Below are positions 37,360 to 47,800 of a stretch of DNA of 64,000 nucleotides, piece after piece; the stretch's first letter is position 1; every line of letters starts with the position of its first letter. Origin of the DNA: Chrysogorgia sp. JL179-B06. Taxonomy: Eukaryota; Cnidaria; Anthozoa; Scleralcyonacea; Chrysogorgiidae. The position numbers were made by a program, and so were the translations under genes. Location of the stretch: contig JAYKKM010000071.1 of assembly GCA_035772405.1 (NCBI GenBank), positions 1,714,001-1,778,000 on the forward strand, written 5' to 3'. Under the pieces are notes generated by a model. It ran no database searches, was not told where the DNA came from, and worked only from the letters and a program-made list of their open reading frames with translations.

Positions 37360-39800
37360 CCCTATTTATTTTATTTCATCTCGTCTTACTCTGATGAAGG
37401 ACTCCGCTCGAAACGTCAGTATTTCGTCACTAAAAATCTTGGCAGTTCACCACCTTTTCACTTTGCTATACTGTATATCCAAAACAGTGTCTACGCAGCA
37501 CTCTACTTTTTATTTTTCTTCAATTATTTTCAATTCACCATTGGCATTTTCAGACAACATCCTAGGCCAACCACTTATAGGGGCATAAATGTTAACTTAA
37601 CTATACCTGTACCTGCATTAGGTCCTTGATTACGAGATCCAAAAATATCTGCCCAAACTAAAAATCCCATCCCAGCTACGCATACGAAAATTCCAAAAAA
37701 GTGAATTGGTTTGTATCTAGCTTTCAGGACCACGATTGATAAGATAACCACAACTGGTATACTAAGACAATCTAAAAGCTAAAAGCAAGAGAAGAATTGT
37801 GAGATTGTATTGTGACATTATGTGAAATGCCATTGTCACAGGGTCGTGGCTCTAAGATGGAATACTCGCTGTTGAGGTGACAGTGAGGTGCTAGGTCTGA
37901 GTCGCCTTCTGGACGATCTTTTTAGTATCCGCGAGAGGTTGGAGGAAATGAGAGATTGTACTGCTATCACACGATTGGATATGCCTGTATGATGAAATAC
38001 ACCATAGAACTGCTAACCCCAAAACAACTTAGATTCTAACCCCCCGTCTAATGGGTTTTCTAACCCCCCACCTAATGGTTTTCTAATACTAACCTTGCTG
38101 TGCATATTCTATCTAGCCACAACCTTGTCGGTTACAGCAGATTTTAACCCTCCAGTCCATATCTGTGACGACATTTGAACGGCCCGACCGTCCGGACCAC
38201 ATCTACAATACTAGTAGATTTGGACCGCCTCTCTTGCAGATTTGGACCCTGATTTGAATGGAACATCTTTGTTTTACAAAAGATACAGTAATTTTAATTT
38301 ATTAAAAGCAAGACGATATACACGTAGAATGCAAAATATCAACACATGTATCCGTACATATATTATTGCTTTCTTAAAGCAATAAAGTTTCTGGCATCGT
38401 TAGTGGATTTTTCAAGCGTGCTATATGTTTCGAAAAGAAAGTGTAAAAGTACTGACTGTACATGTTTTCTCTCATTTTCAAGCAAATGCTAGATGGTCCC
38501 TTACAAAAATTCCACATGAACGTGTTTCAAAATCACATGTGATCACATGTCATTGTTCATGTGGAATTTTCGTAAGAGGTGATTGACATATAATATGCTT
38601 TCGCAGCTACAGTAGTACCTAATATACTTTTTTATTAACTTGTTAAGTGGTGTTGGGGATCCAAATCAGCAAGAGGAAGTCCAAATTTGCTAGTGGATTT
38701 GGACTGGGGAGTCCTGAAAATCTCCTAGCACATTTGGACCAGAGACAGTCCAAATCCACTGTGAGCAGGAAGCTCAGTATGGAGTTGCTCATTGACTGAG
38801 GACTTACAAGGGATTTTCAAACTTCAACAGATAACTGGACATGTAATATTATTAGAAACTGATAAACTAGTAATTTACTATTTTTAAACAGAAATTTTTC
38901 AGTTGTTTGAATATCAAAATCATAATTGTGAATAGCAATTCACTTACAGTCCACTAATGCAATACAGTGTACTTGAAAATAAATCTTACTTGCACACTTG
39001 TTAAACTGGTGTAATGATATGCGGTGTAGACCATGTAGTTTGCTTCGACATCGATACATGCAAGTAATATATATTTCCACCACCGCTGCTTCAAAATTTT
39101 CAGAAATTCTTGCCAATCATAAGCAAGCTTGGTTGTAAAAATAGCAGTAAGGAGGGAATAACTCAGGAATCCTTGAAATGCCGCAACTTTGATGTCGAAG
39201 TTGATCACAAGTGTTTGATTGATTGTTCCGATGGCACAAAGGAGAAGAGAAAGACACTGGCCAAGCAACAGGGTCACAAACAAATGCCTAAGAGAAATAA
39301 AAAAGAGTGATATATATTATTTTGCTTAGAAACCAGTGCACGCAGAGGCATAGGAATCTATATAATTCTACAGCAGGCATAAGTTCAAATATATCCAAGC
39401 TTGTCTTCTGCCTCTTAAAGACAGATGGGTCTGGGAACCAATCTAACACTTGTGTGGCAAGGTTTTAGGGTGGCTAACACTTCAGGCTACACCCGTTTGT
39501 AAAATCTTGTGTAGATGAAGCCCGTAGGTAGATTGCCTTAAGTAGCTTCTCTCCTAGCCTCTATAGTCGTACTAATACAATTGGTGAAAAAACCCATTAA
39601 ATTTAGCAATGCTAATGTCCTGATTTTTTGAGGCCCCCCATTAAAAAATTTGGGGGACTGAAGCCCCCCAGCCCCCTGGTTCCTATGCCTCTGAGTGCAT
39701 GTGATAATTTCACAAGTAAGTTTAGAAATAATATTTACCTTGATAAGTGTTGGACAACATGTTGTTTGAAGAACAATCGTAGTTTAAGGCAAGATTCCAT
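33307..39800 (-). CDS. SLC35F2: SLC35F1/F2-family solute carrier (seven exons)
   Basis: Exons in transcript order: 39800-39739, 39287-38990, 37778-37613, 37244-37082, 36550-36498, 35102-34948, 33480-33307; phases match at every junction and give 356 aa. The protein follows human SLC35F1/F2 block by block: LLLGQCLSLLLC, RWWKYILLACIDVEANYMV, YTSLTSVQLLDC (exon junction at Q/L), FIGDFLVIGGAVLYGTSN, EFLGMMPFF, TLLTADLYSLFVGLYLF and FSHLYILSFVVIVVG. About ten membrane helices are expected, as in the drug/metabolite transporter superfamily. SLC35F2 is known to import the drug YM155 and has been reported to carry queuosine-type nucleosides; the substrate here is inferred. The first Met follows an in-frame stop. 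The acidic C-tail (DEEEELLEE) is a plausible sorting signal. F2 is preferred to F1 because of the RAB39 neighbour. Confidence 0.92.
33518..33628 (-). mobile_element. tRNA-derived SINE (family B)
   Basis: Reverse copy with tail gaccagttgcgaaaaatgca, box B complement ggaattgaaccc and head complement accgactgagctacag. It is in the last intron of the SLC35F gene. Confidence 0.82.
33711..34155. mobile_element. TTAA-type palindromic MITE (family 1), one end lost
   Basis: Starts TTAAAGTGCCCCTAACCTC and continues through both arms, but stops at gttcttccaaac without the final GGGCACTTTAA. It lies in the last intron of the SLC35F gene. Confidence 0.85.
34408..34485 (+). mobile_element. tRNA-like SINE head (family A-related)
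   Basis: gtgcctcaatggttagagcg and gttcgagtcctgtctgg preserve box A/B-like text; the body is missing. Confidence 0.6.
34540..34835. mobile_element. Palindromic MITE (family 2)
   Basis: Starts TTTAAACTGCCTATCTCACG, with arms acatattcgtaatatttggg and gacccaaatatcacgaatat. Intron of the SLC35F gene. Confidence 0.82.
35585..36275. repeat. 14-bp minisatellite (ggtgatacagtagc)n
   Basis: About 690 bases of a 14-base unit with variants (cagcagc, cagaagc, cggtagc, an extra TA giving 16 bases). It is preceded at about 35525-35583 by three copies of a 19-base unit containing gcagcacaagcacaagg. It lies in the intron between SLC35F exons 5 and 6 and makes a spurious 150-aa reverse frame of Tyr-His-Arg repeats. 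Confidence 0.96.
36829..36902. repeat. (GACA)n(CAAA)n microsatellite
   Basis: About 50 bases of GACA/CAGA units followed by about 25 of CAAA units, in the intron between SLC35F exons 4 and 5. Confidence 0.95.
37325..37465 (+). repeat. (AT)n run and a CTGATGA...CGAAACGT module
   Basis: An AT dinucleotide run at about 37325-37357 followed by the dispersed module: CTGATGA at 37391-37397, GAAAC at 37410, and tail aaaaatcttggcagttcacc. In the intron between SLC35F exons 3 and 4. Confidence 0.75.
38485..38575. repeat. Hairpin repeat
   Basis: cttacaaaaattccacatga and its complement tcatgtggaattttcgtaag flank about 45 bases with an inner atcacatgtgatcacatg palindrome. Intron of the SLC35F gene. Confidence 0.75.
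39330..39700. repeat. Dispersed repeat, copy 2, in SLC35F intron 1
   Basis: Second copy of the 28264-28620 repeat (same direction), filling most of the first intron of the transporter gene. Confidence 0.8.
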
Positions 39801-41653
39801 AATCTTCCCTTCTCCTTATGAATTTGGCACACTTATCAGCTTTAATCTTCGACATAGAAGTGTTCAAAGTCGATGTTTGATTACTGACGATGACTAATGT
39901 TATATATATATATATATATAAATTATATATATTATATATTATTTATATATATACCAAGGACAGTAGACTGTAATGTTAATGGCAAAATGTGGACATTTTA
40001 ACTTGGCATTCCTGCAGAACGTCCCTATAAAAAGTCGTAAAGAATACAAAGAAAAATTAAATAAATGCACACAATATTTAACATGCTGTGGTTATAGTTC
40101 CGACACTGGATCTTTACGTTCGATGGCTACTAAGATCAGACATTGGTATACATCATACAAGCGCATGTGTGTAACACTCAATATTACTAGACGTCCAACA
40201 ATGTTAATCTCTCTCACTAGTCTACTAATTTAGCACCTCAAGTAGGGGAGTGGATGTGGTGGGGGCTAGGGAAAATACAGCCGGTTAGGAAGACACTTAA
40301 GGCAGGGGGCTACTGGTTAGAAAACTCATTAGGTGGGGGTTAGCAGCTCTATGATGTATCGCGCATGTGTTAAGCCAATGTTCGAATCTAATAGCCATTG
40401 AACCTAAAGATCCAGTGTCGCAATACTGACCTCCAGTCGCCATTGACCTATCTCCAATTTTACACTAAAACTATGTGACAATAACACTGAATCGGCTGAT
40501 GGCACTAAAGTGAATTAGGTGTTTGCCAACTAATATACTTGTCCCAAAGTATTATTATCACAACACAAATACATTGAATTCAAAAAGATGGTGGCCAATT
40601 CCTATTCTTTTTATGTGTACATGTAAAATTACCTTATTTTTTCTATATAATTATCTGACTTCACACAACCGAACATGCAGCACGACCAATCACTCACACA
40701 TGTTTTCTCAACCTAACTCAAAATCACTATTATGTATTGATAATAAACAATCATTGGAGGAGGCTGAGCATGATATCAAGAATTATCCAGACCGAGGTCA
40801 ATGTATTGTTGTCTGCTGAAGCCAAAGGCTGCATGAGGTGGATAACATTAATAGAGGCCTGGATAATTCTTGATATCATATTTACACTCTCTTTATTATT
40901 TTAATATTTGTATTTACAGTACCTATGATTTTTGCTTGTCTTCATTTCACCCCCCTTGGAAATACCTTGGTGTCCCCCTTGGATATTACTGGTCTAGGGA
41001 CCACCTCCCCCTGGATATCCAAGACACCTACAGACAATTTTTGTTATTTTGTAGGGAATTGTCTGTAGATTATTTCGCCAATCACAATCGAGATTGTATG
41101 AGTAATGTATAATAATGCCAGTGTAGTACTGGTTATAATCACCTGTTCCTTTCGGATGGTGATTTCACACGAGTGACATGTTTGAGATCACACGAGACAG
41201 ATGGTATTCACTAAACATATTACTATTAATACAATACATATAACATACGTTTTAACCATGGAAATCCTCTTGAATAAATGGCCAAACCATCCGTTCAATC
41301 TGTTCAGAAATTGCAAATTAATTACAATAAAATTGCGAATACATTGCGCAACAAAATCCGAGCAGACTACGAGAGAATCGAAGCCGACGATGCCCATATA
41401 TGGTAAATATGCTGAGACATGCAGCCGTGGTTGCAAACAAAAACAATGTGTATTTTATTGAATTTTCACACATAGTTCTCATATTTCTACCGCGATTTAT
41501 CAAACGCATACGAATCAACTCAATACACGTCGTTTTCGTGCAGGACGGATCGTCAAACTGGATCTTAAAGTGACAGCAATTTAGTCTATTTGTCAAAATT
41601 GGACGTCTTTGACACATTGTGAAAGGTTCAGGATTTTCGCTTTTGTATCGGAG
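39801..41653. promoter_or_regulatory. Divergent interval between SLC35F and RAB39
   Basis: The 1.85 kb between the two start codons must hold both promoters. It contains a (TA)n run near 39901-39950, a GGGTTAG-like repeat copy near 40250-40350, an inverted-repeat element (40745-41100) and the immediate RAB39 leader. No specific binding site can be named. Confidence 0.5.
40745..41100. mobile_element. Inverted-repeat element (second copy near 61850)
   Basis: Holds catgatatcaagaattatcc and its complement ggataattcttgatatcat, then cctacagacaatttttg and its complement. The region 61848-62125 has the same two motif pairs in altered order. Confidence 0.7.
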
Positions 41654-43700
41654 ATGAGCGAGAGAAACCGTGTTTCGTCCAACCATTACCAACGAACCCC
41701 GAAATACTTTTACCAGTTCCGGATTATTTTGATCGGCGATAGTACTGTTGGGAAGTCTTCGTTGATTCGACAATTTACGGAAGGGAATTTTGTCGACACC
41801 TTTCCAGCAGACCCAACTGTTGGAGTGGATTTTCACGTTCGAATCATCGAGATTACCGGTAGGCTTATTTGAAGTATTATAATAACATAAAACAATCAAA
41901 GCTTGTACAGTGTACTTAATGAGGATGTGCGAGCTTATCTGTTTCCGTTTCAATTTTCTGGTTCTCTCTTGCGAGGCGTTGGTGGTGTCGTTACAAACCT
42001 ATCAAAATGTATTTTTTGCGAATAACAAGATGATATTAAAGCTTAGAAAGCTACATTACTGATTTGTCCCGTGGCATTTGTTTATAAACCTACGTACTGT
42101 ATTGATTTTAAATAATAAAGAACAAAAAAGATTCAATAATGACAAACTAATATTAGCAAGGCACTTTTGCTTTTCAATGACAAATGTTTAGGTATTCAAT
42201 TGGGTAACATTAATACTCATTCAATGATTCATTGTCAATTTGATCTTGAATATAATCCAGCGTATGTTATCCTCCCATTACGCTTTCATGAACACGATTT
42301 TATCCCGATTCATTTACATATGTGACGGCCCGTAAAACATATCAACTTCTTTTGTTTGTGGCACAATTTAACATGGCCACCAAACCTGTCTTCTAAATCT
42401 CCAAGCACTCGACACTTGAGCGAGATAAATTTTAACCCAGTGGTAATTCTGTTCAAGATTCAAAATGTGAGAAAGAACTAATTAATATCATGGATTTCAT
42501 TGGAAGCGAATTTATCCCAGGCATTCAGTGACCCTATTGTTCATAACACACTGATGTAGCTTTATTTAAAGCAGGGAATATAGACTATAACCACAGGATG
42601 GTTGTTACTGAATGCTGGCCAAACTACCAATTTCATCACAGCAAGAAAGGCTGGTTGATTGCGTAACATCAGTGGCAGATCCAGTGAGCAGGCGGCACGC
42701 GCCCCCCTTTAATCGCCCCCCCTTTAAAATCCCGCAAACAAGTGTTTTCTGTTTTTTACCATGTCAAGATGAAGAAGTCGAAGTGATAAAACGCAATATT
42801 ATATGACCGATTATAAACACAATGTTTTGGTAGCTTATCCAATTTTCATTGCAAAAGCCAGTTTGCATGCACTCATACAGTAGATATTTTAACATGGGTT
42901 GTAATCGTGCATTTTTAGCAATGGCATGGTGCCCTAATTTCGCAAAAATGCTTATCAGAAATTGCTGGAAAAGCACTTCTGAGCTTTAGAAAATTAAAAA
43001 TTTTCTGGGGGATGCCCCTGCTGGGTTCGACACCATGAACATACACCACAATGTTGACTCTTCCTGAGCACCCTCCCCCCCTTCGAACAACCCTGGATCC
43101 GCCACTAGCATTTCCATCCCTCTTCACAGAGACCTCACAAAACTCCAGTTTCATTCACTTTTAGCCAAACTTTGTTTTATCTTCCTTTACATAGAAGATG
43201 TCAAAGTCAAGATACAAATATGGGACACAGCTGGTCAAGAACGCTTCCGTTCTATCACGTATTCCTACTACCGTGATGCGGTAGGCTGTCTAATAACCTA
43301 CGATATTACCAACAGAGACTCGTTTCTTAATGTCCTCGAGTGGCACAAGGAAGCAAAACAGAACGTGAACGAAGAGGAGTGCGTGTTCATGTTGGTCGGA
43401 CATAAAGTTGATAGGGAATCGGAACGCGAGGTTTCCACGGAGGATGGTGAACGTTTTGCTGATGCACACGACATGCTTTTCATGGAAACCTCTGCTAAAA
43501 TCCTTTGTAATGTTGAGGAAGCCTTTATGTTGGTGGCCAATGAAATTTTTAAAAGACTTGAACGAGGACAACTTGAAATGAGAGAAGACTGGGATGGAAT
43601 CAAAAAGGTGTCAACTCAGCCGGCAGAACTCATTGGTTTCAATCGTATACCCTCGGTAGACCTTCTCGAGGAGTCAACTGAATGCAGAAAATGCTGCTGA
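41654..43700 (+). CDS. RAB39: RAB39 small GTPase (two exons)
   Basis: Exons 41654-41858 and 43195-43700, phase 1 (donor gtaggc, acceptor acatag); 236 aa against 217 for human RAB39A, with the extra residues at the N-terminus. P-loop GDSTVGKS at 28-35, effector PTVGVDF, switch II WDTAGQERFRS (78-88), ETSAK (166-170) and a C-terminal CRKCC for double prenylation. The nucleotide-specificity motif is VGHKVD (136-141): His replaces the usual Asn of NKxD, as in vertebrate RAB39 (GHKCD), which identifies the subfamily. The family acts in late endosome/lysosome and autophagy traffic. It is head-to-head with the SLC35F gene. The 1.3-kb intron holds a hAT-like element. Confidence 0.95.
42671..43112. 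mobile_element. hAT-like non-autonomous element in RAB39 intron
   Basis: Left end CAGTGGCAGATCCAGTG, right end ctggatccgccact, imperfect complements typical of hAT tips. G/C runs lie just inside. A target duplication is not clear, so the right edge is approximate. Confidence 0.6.
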
Positions 43701-43962
43701 TTTGTTGGACTTAGGAAATTCATCCACCAAATTGTACAACTATGTTTTTAACTAGAAATCAATTACACAGAAAATTGTCAAAGTACAGAAGTATAAAAGA
43801 TATCACAGATTAATTTCAATTAAATTTTTAACTCACCTGAATAATGTTGTCATCTTTACTACAACTTGCATCAATACCACAAGCTTTGGGCAGTGAAAAA
43901 CAACTTCTCCCATCAGTCCCATGTATTTTGATACTGGAGTAAGGGGAAATGAAGCAGAAAGC

Positions 43963-44455
43963 CTTAGTGGAAATGAATCGAAAATTAAGTTTATCTAATT
44001 TGAAAAAACTCTTAAAACAATGAGGAATAACAACTTACAGCTCTTCCATATTTCTCTCAGTTCTTGAGGTATTTAGACTTATGTGATATTTAAATGAGCT
44101 GATCTGTGACATGCAGTAGCAAGTTGTACACAACATTAGAAAATCATGTATATCTTTCCAATTTTATTAAAAGAAATCACTCAAAACTTTGTAATTGCTA
44201 CAGCTCATGAAACAAAACATTAAAGACAAGCTTCAAGTGATTTCGTTCAATAAGCTTTAAGATATACTGTACAAGATTTTCCAATGTTGTGTACAACTTG
44301 CTACGTCATAGATTATCTCATTTGAATAGCACCTAAGTCTAAATATCTTAAGAAGTAAGTTAAATATGGAAGAGCTGTAAATTGTTATTCCTCATTGTTT
44401 TAAGAGTTCTTTCAAATAAAAGACAAACTTAATTTTCGATTCATTGGCACTTTAA
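43963..44455. mobile_element. TTAA-type palindromic MITE (family 3)
   Basis: Arms aatgaatcgaaaattaagtt on the left and its complement near 44435, ending CATTGGCACT-TTAA. It fills about half of the 1.1-kb gap between the convergent RAB39 and SON 3' ends. Confidence 0.8.
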
Positions 44456-44835
44456 ATAATAATTGGATGCTTTCCTAAAATAAGCAACAGCACACAAAGC
44501 AAGAAACCTTAGTTTTAAACACAACAAATAACAACATGATATCCATAAAATAGTTTATCCTTCTCTAGGTCTTAACCATCCTGACTAGCTAGCTGGTTAG
44601 ACTACCAGCTACTATTTATCCTGTCAATGCCATAGATAGTAATGTATAGATGTAATGCCATTTAGTTGATAACGTAGCCAAATTCAACAGGTACATCTAT
44701 CTAATTTCCCATGACTGTCACACAACCAATTGAAGTGGTACAGTACTTTGTATGATTCACTAGTTCTTACAACTTTGGTTTGGTTGAGATGCACATGGAA
44801 AGGGATATTTTTGCTACTCATAGCCTCTTGCACTT

Positions 44836-47800
44836 TTACATGGTAGCATTCGCAGGTACCACACCAAGTCCTTGGAGTGCAGCGAAAGCTGCTTGGGCTT
44901 TGGCAAGCTTCTTATTGTTACTGGAAATGTTAAATTGGTACAAGCATCCATTCACAACAACTTGATAAAGAAAATCCTTCTTGTGGTCAGGACCACTTTC
45001 ATGAACAACATTGTAAACTGGTGGTTGCCATCTCTTCTTTGTACAAAGTTCAGCCAAAGCAGACACTGGATGCTTACCTGAATATAATATATTTAAGAAA
45101 TGTATCAGCTTTTCTATGTAATATAATATCTAGTGTTCCAATATAGTTTTAAACCAGTATATTCTATATAGAATAAAGAAAAACCAATACACATTTATCA
45201 AAAGTTATAGTCCTTGATACTTGGCCAAAATAATACTTGGGTTCAGATGGATAATGAGAGCAATGCACATGATATTATAATGTGGGTGAAGTAATGATAT
45301 TAAAAATAGTGAATTGTTAAAATGTATTAGCAAGAGGTGTATACAAATTTCAAAAGGTGTCAAAATGTATAAAATTATCATAATGGCGTATAAAATAATA
45401 ATGATTAATCTAATGTGGGAGTAATGTTAAAATTTCTGTAACAATTTTATAATTATTTACAATTATGTACTTGATTCAAATTAACATTGGCAAAAAATCA
45501 CAAAGTCTGGAAATAATATCTGTGGGGATTTAACATATTTGTAATCTATGGATTCTCCTGAGATAAATTGTAATATATCTTGTCAGCTGAAAATTTCATC
45601 TTCATAGATAGCTATGCTGTTAAAGTTGACGGAAGTGAAGTCATAGCGGGCATTTATTTACATGAAAACCTCTTTACAGATGCCCGCAATGTCATTTCCG
45701 TCAATTTTAACAGCAAAAAAGTCTATGAAGATGAAATTTTCAGCTGACAAGATATATTACAATTTATCTCAGGAGAATCCATAGATAACAAATATGTTAA
45801 ATCCCCACAGATGTTATAGGCACTTTAAAAAAGGTAAGTATACTGCCAAAATGGGGTTATACTCCAATGTACTGGAACACAGAATGTCACAGCATTGAAA
45901 TGTTTGGTTAGAAGTAGGGTTATTATTTCTTAGGGTTATAGGACTAGTTTTTATTTGGGTTATGGTTAGTTCCTGTTAAGTTTCTGAATCTTGAAAAATA
46001 ACTTTTACTTATTGAAGAGAGGGGCCCTAGAGTCTGAGATGAAGGGAGGCCAATTATTAAGGACTACAGCTTTTTAAAGATCAGTTCATTGATTCCCATA
46101 TATTCACTTGATACTTTGAAATGTGAATCAATGAACTGATCCCTGATACTCACCAGTTTGTACACCCTTGGGCATCATATCCCAAGAAGCTTAGGTCCAA
46201 TGGTGATCATGTTCATTTAAAATACTTCAACATGCTGCAATGTGATTTGGCTGAACAATGTTCTGGCAGTCACCCTTATAAGTTGCACTACTTTCTCTAC
46301 AGGTAAAAATTCAAAAGGTCAAATAGCCCATTTTGCTCATATTGTTACAGGGTAATGGCTAAAGGGCATGGATGAGAGATACCGGTAGATTTCAAGATGG
46401 CAATTCCAATATTAAGGTTTACGGTGTATGTTATGGTTAGTATTAGGGAGTGTTTGGCAATGTATTACTTATATTTTGTACTTAAGTAAAAGTAAGAAGC
46501 AACGCTCGGTTTATACTTAAGTAAAAGTATGGCCTCCAATACAACACAAATCAAAACTAGGCAAGTACAGTACTTGAATTGCTATTTGCCAAGGAATGTC
46601 TGACAGTGGCAACTGAAGCTTTTGTGAGGAATGACACCAACTGACCAAGATAACAGTTGCCAATCATGTGCACATGCAATAAACAACATCGCACTTTCTG
46701 AAGCGGCTGGATGTGTTACAATTATAAAAATACTTCAGATTACAAGTAAATACTGTTGTTGTAGTCTTGAAAAAGACTATTGTTGGTGACTGACGTTTCA
46801 ATGGCCTCAGTGGTGGTCATCTTCAGAGTCAAGTAAAGTGTGTTTGACATATATATAAGGCAAACACACTTTACTTGACTCTGAAGATGACCACTGCTGA
46901 GGCCATAGAAACGTCAGTCACCAACAATACCGGTTGTCTTTCTCAAGAATACAACAATACACCTAGGTTCAAACCATTTACTTCAGGTTAGTATTGGGTT
47001 AATTTTAGGAACCAATTACAAATCAGAACGTTTCTGTAAAATTACAATTCATAGTCAGGATGGTTGCCATCTTGAAACCTACTGCAGTACATCGCCCTAT
47101 CATCCATACCTTTAACCCTGACCCTTTGTGTGTAGACCTTATGCATAAATATGGTGGCCAGCATGGAAACAAGGTTTATGGGTCAAAACAAACTGACTTA
47201 TGGAAAACTTACATGGCTACTGGCAAGGAAACTGTGTTTGGATACAGATATAATTAATGTTCTGGCTGTTCAATTTGAAATGACAAATGAATAGGAAAGG
47301 ACACAGGAAGTCGAATGATTTTTGCTTTTCAGAAATGTTTGTAAGTTGCAATATAAATGTTTTCCATTTTCCAAGTTGTTTGTTTCGACCCACAAATCTC
47401 ATTTCCGTGCTGGCCACCATCTTGATGAAAAAGGTCTACCAGGGCTTCCATGAGCATCATGAATGTTTGCATCAGAATTTTGATTAAAGGACATTGGCAA
47501 CAAAAATTAAGTTTGTCTAATATGAAAGAACTCATAAAAAGATAGAGTAACAGCTTTTACAACTTTTCCGTATTTTACTTCGTTTTTGAAATATTTCAGT
47601 TTGTTTGATATGTAAATGAGATGTTCTCTGACGTCAAGTGCAGGGTAGAGAATTTTCACTCATTAAAAAATGTCTTATATCTCAGTGATTGCTAAGTTTA
47701 CAATGTTCATTATTATGAGGAGTTATACGCACATTTTCAAGTAAATTTGTGAAGATGTAACTAATATTTTAATGAGTGAAAATTCTCTACCCTGCACCTG

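Noticed and set aside
41318..41953. 211-aa minus-strand frame over RAB39 exon 1
   Set aside because: Antisense shadow of the RAB39 exon and its leader; low-complexity translation without a domain.
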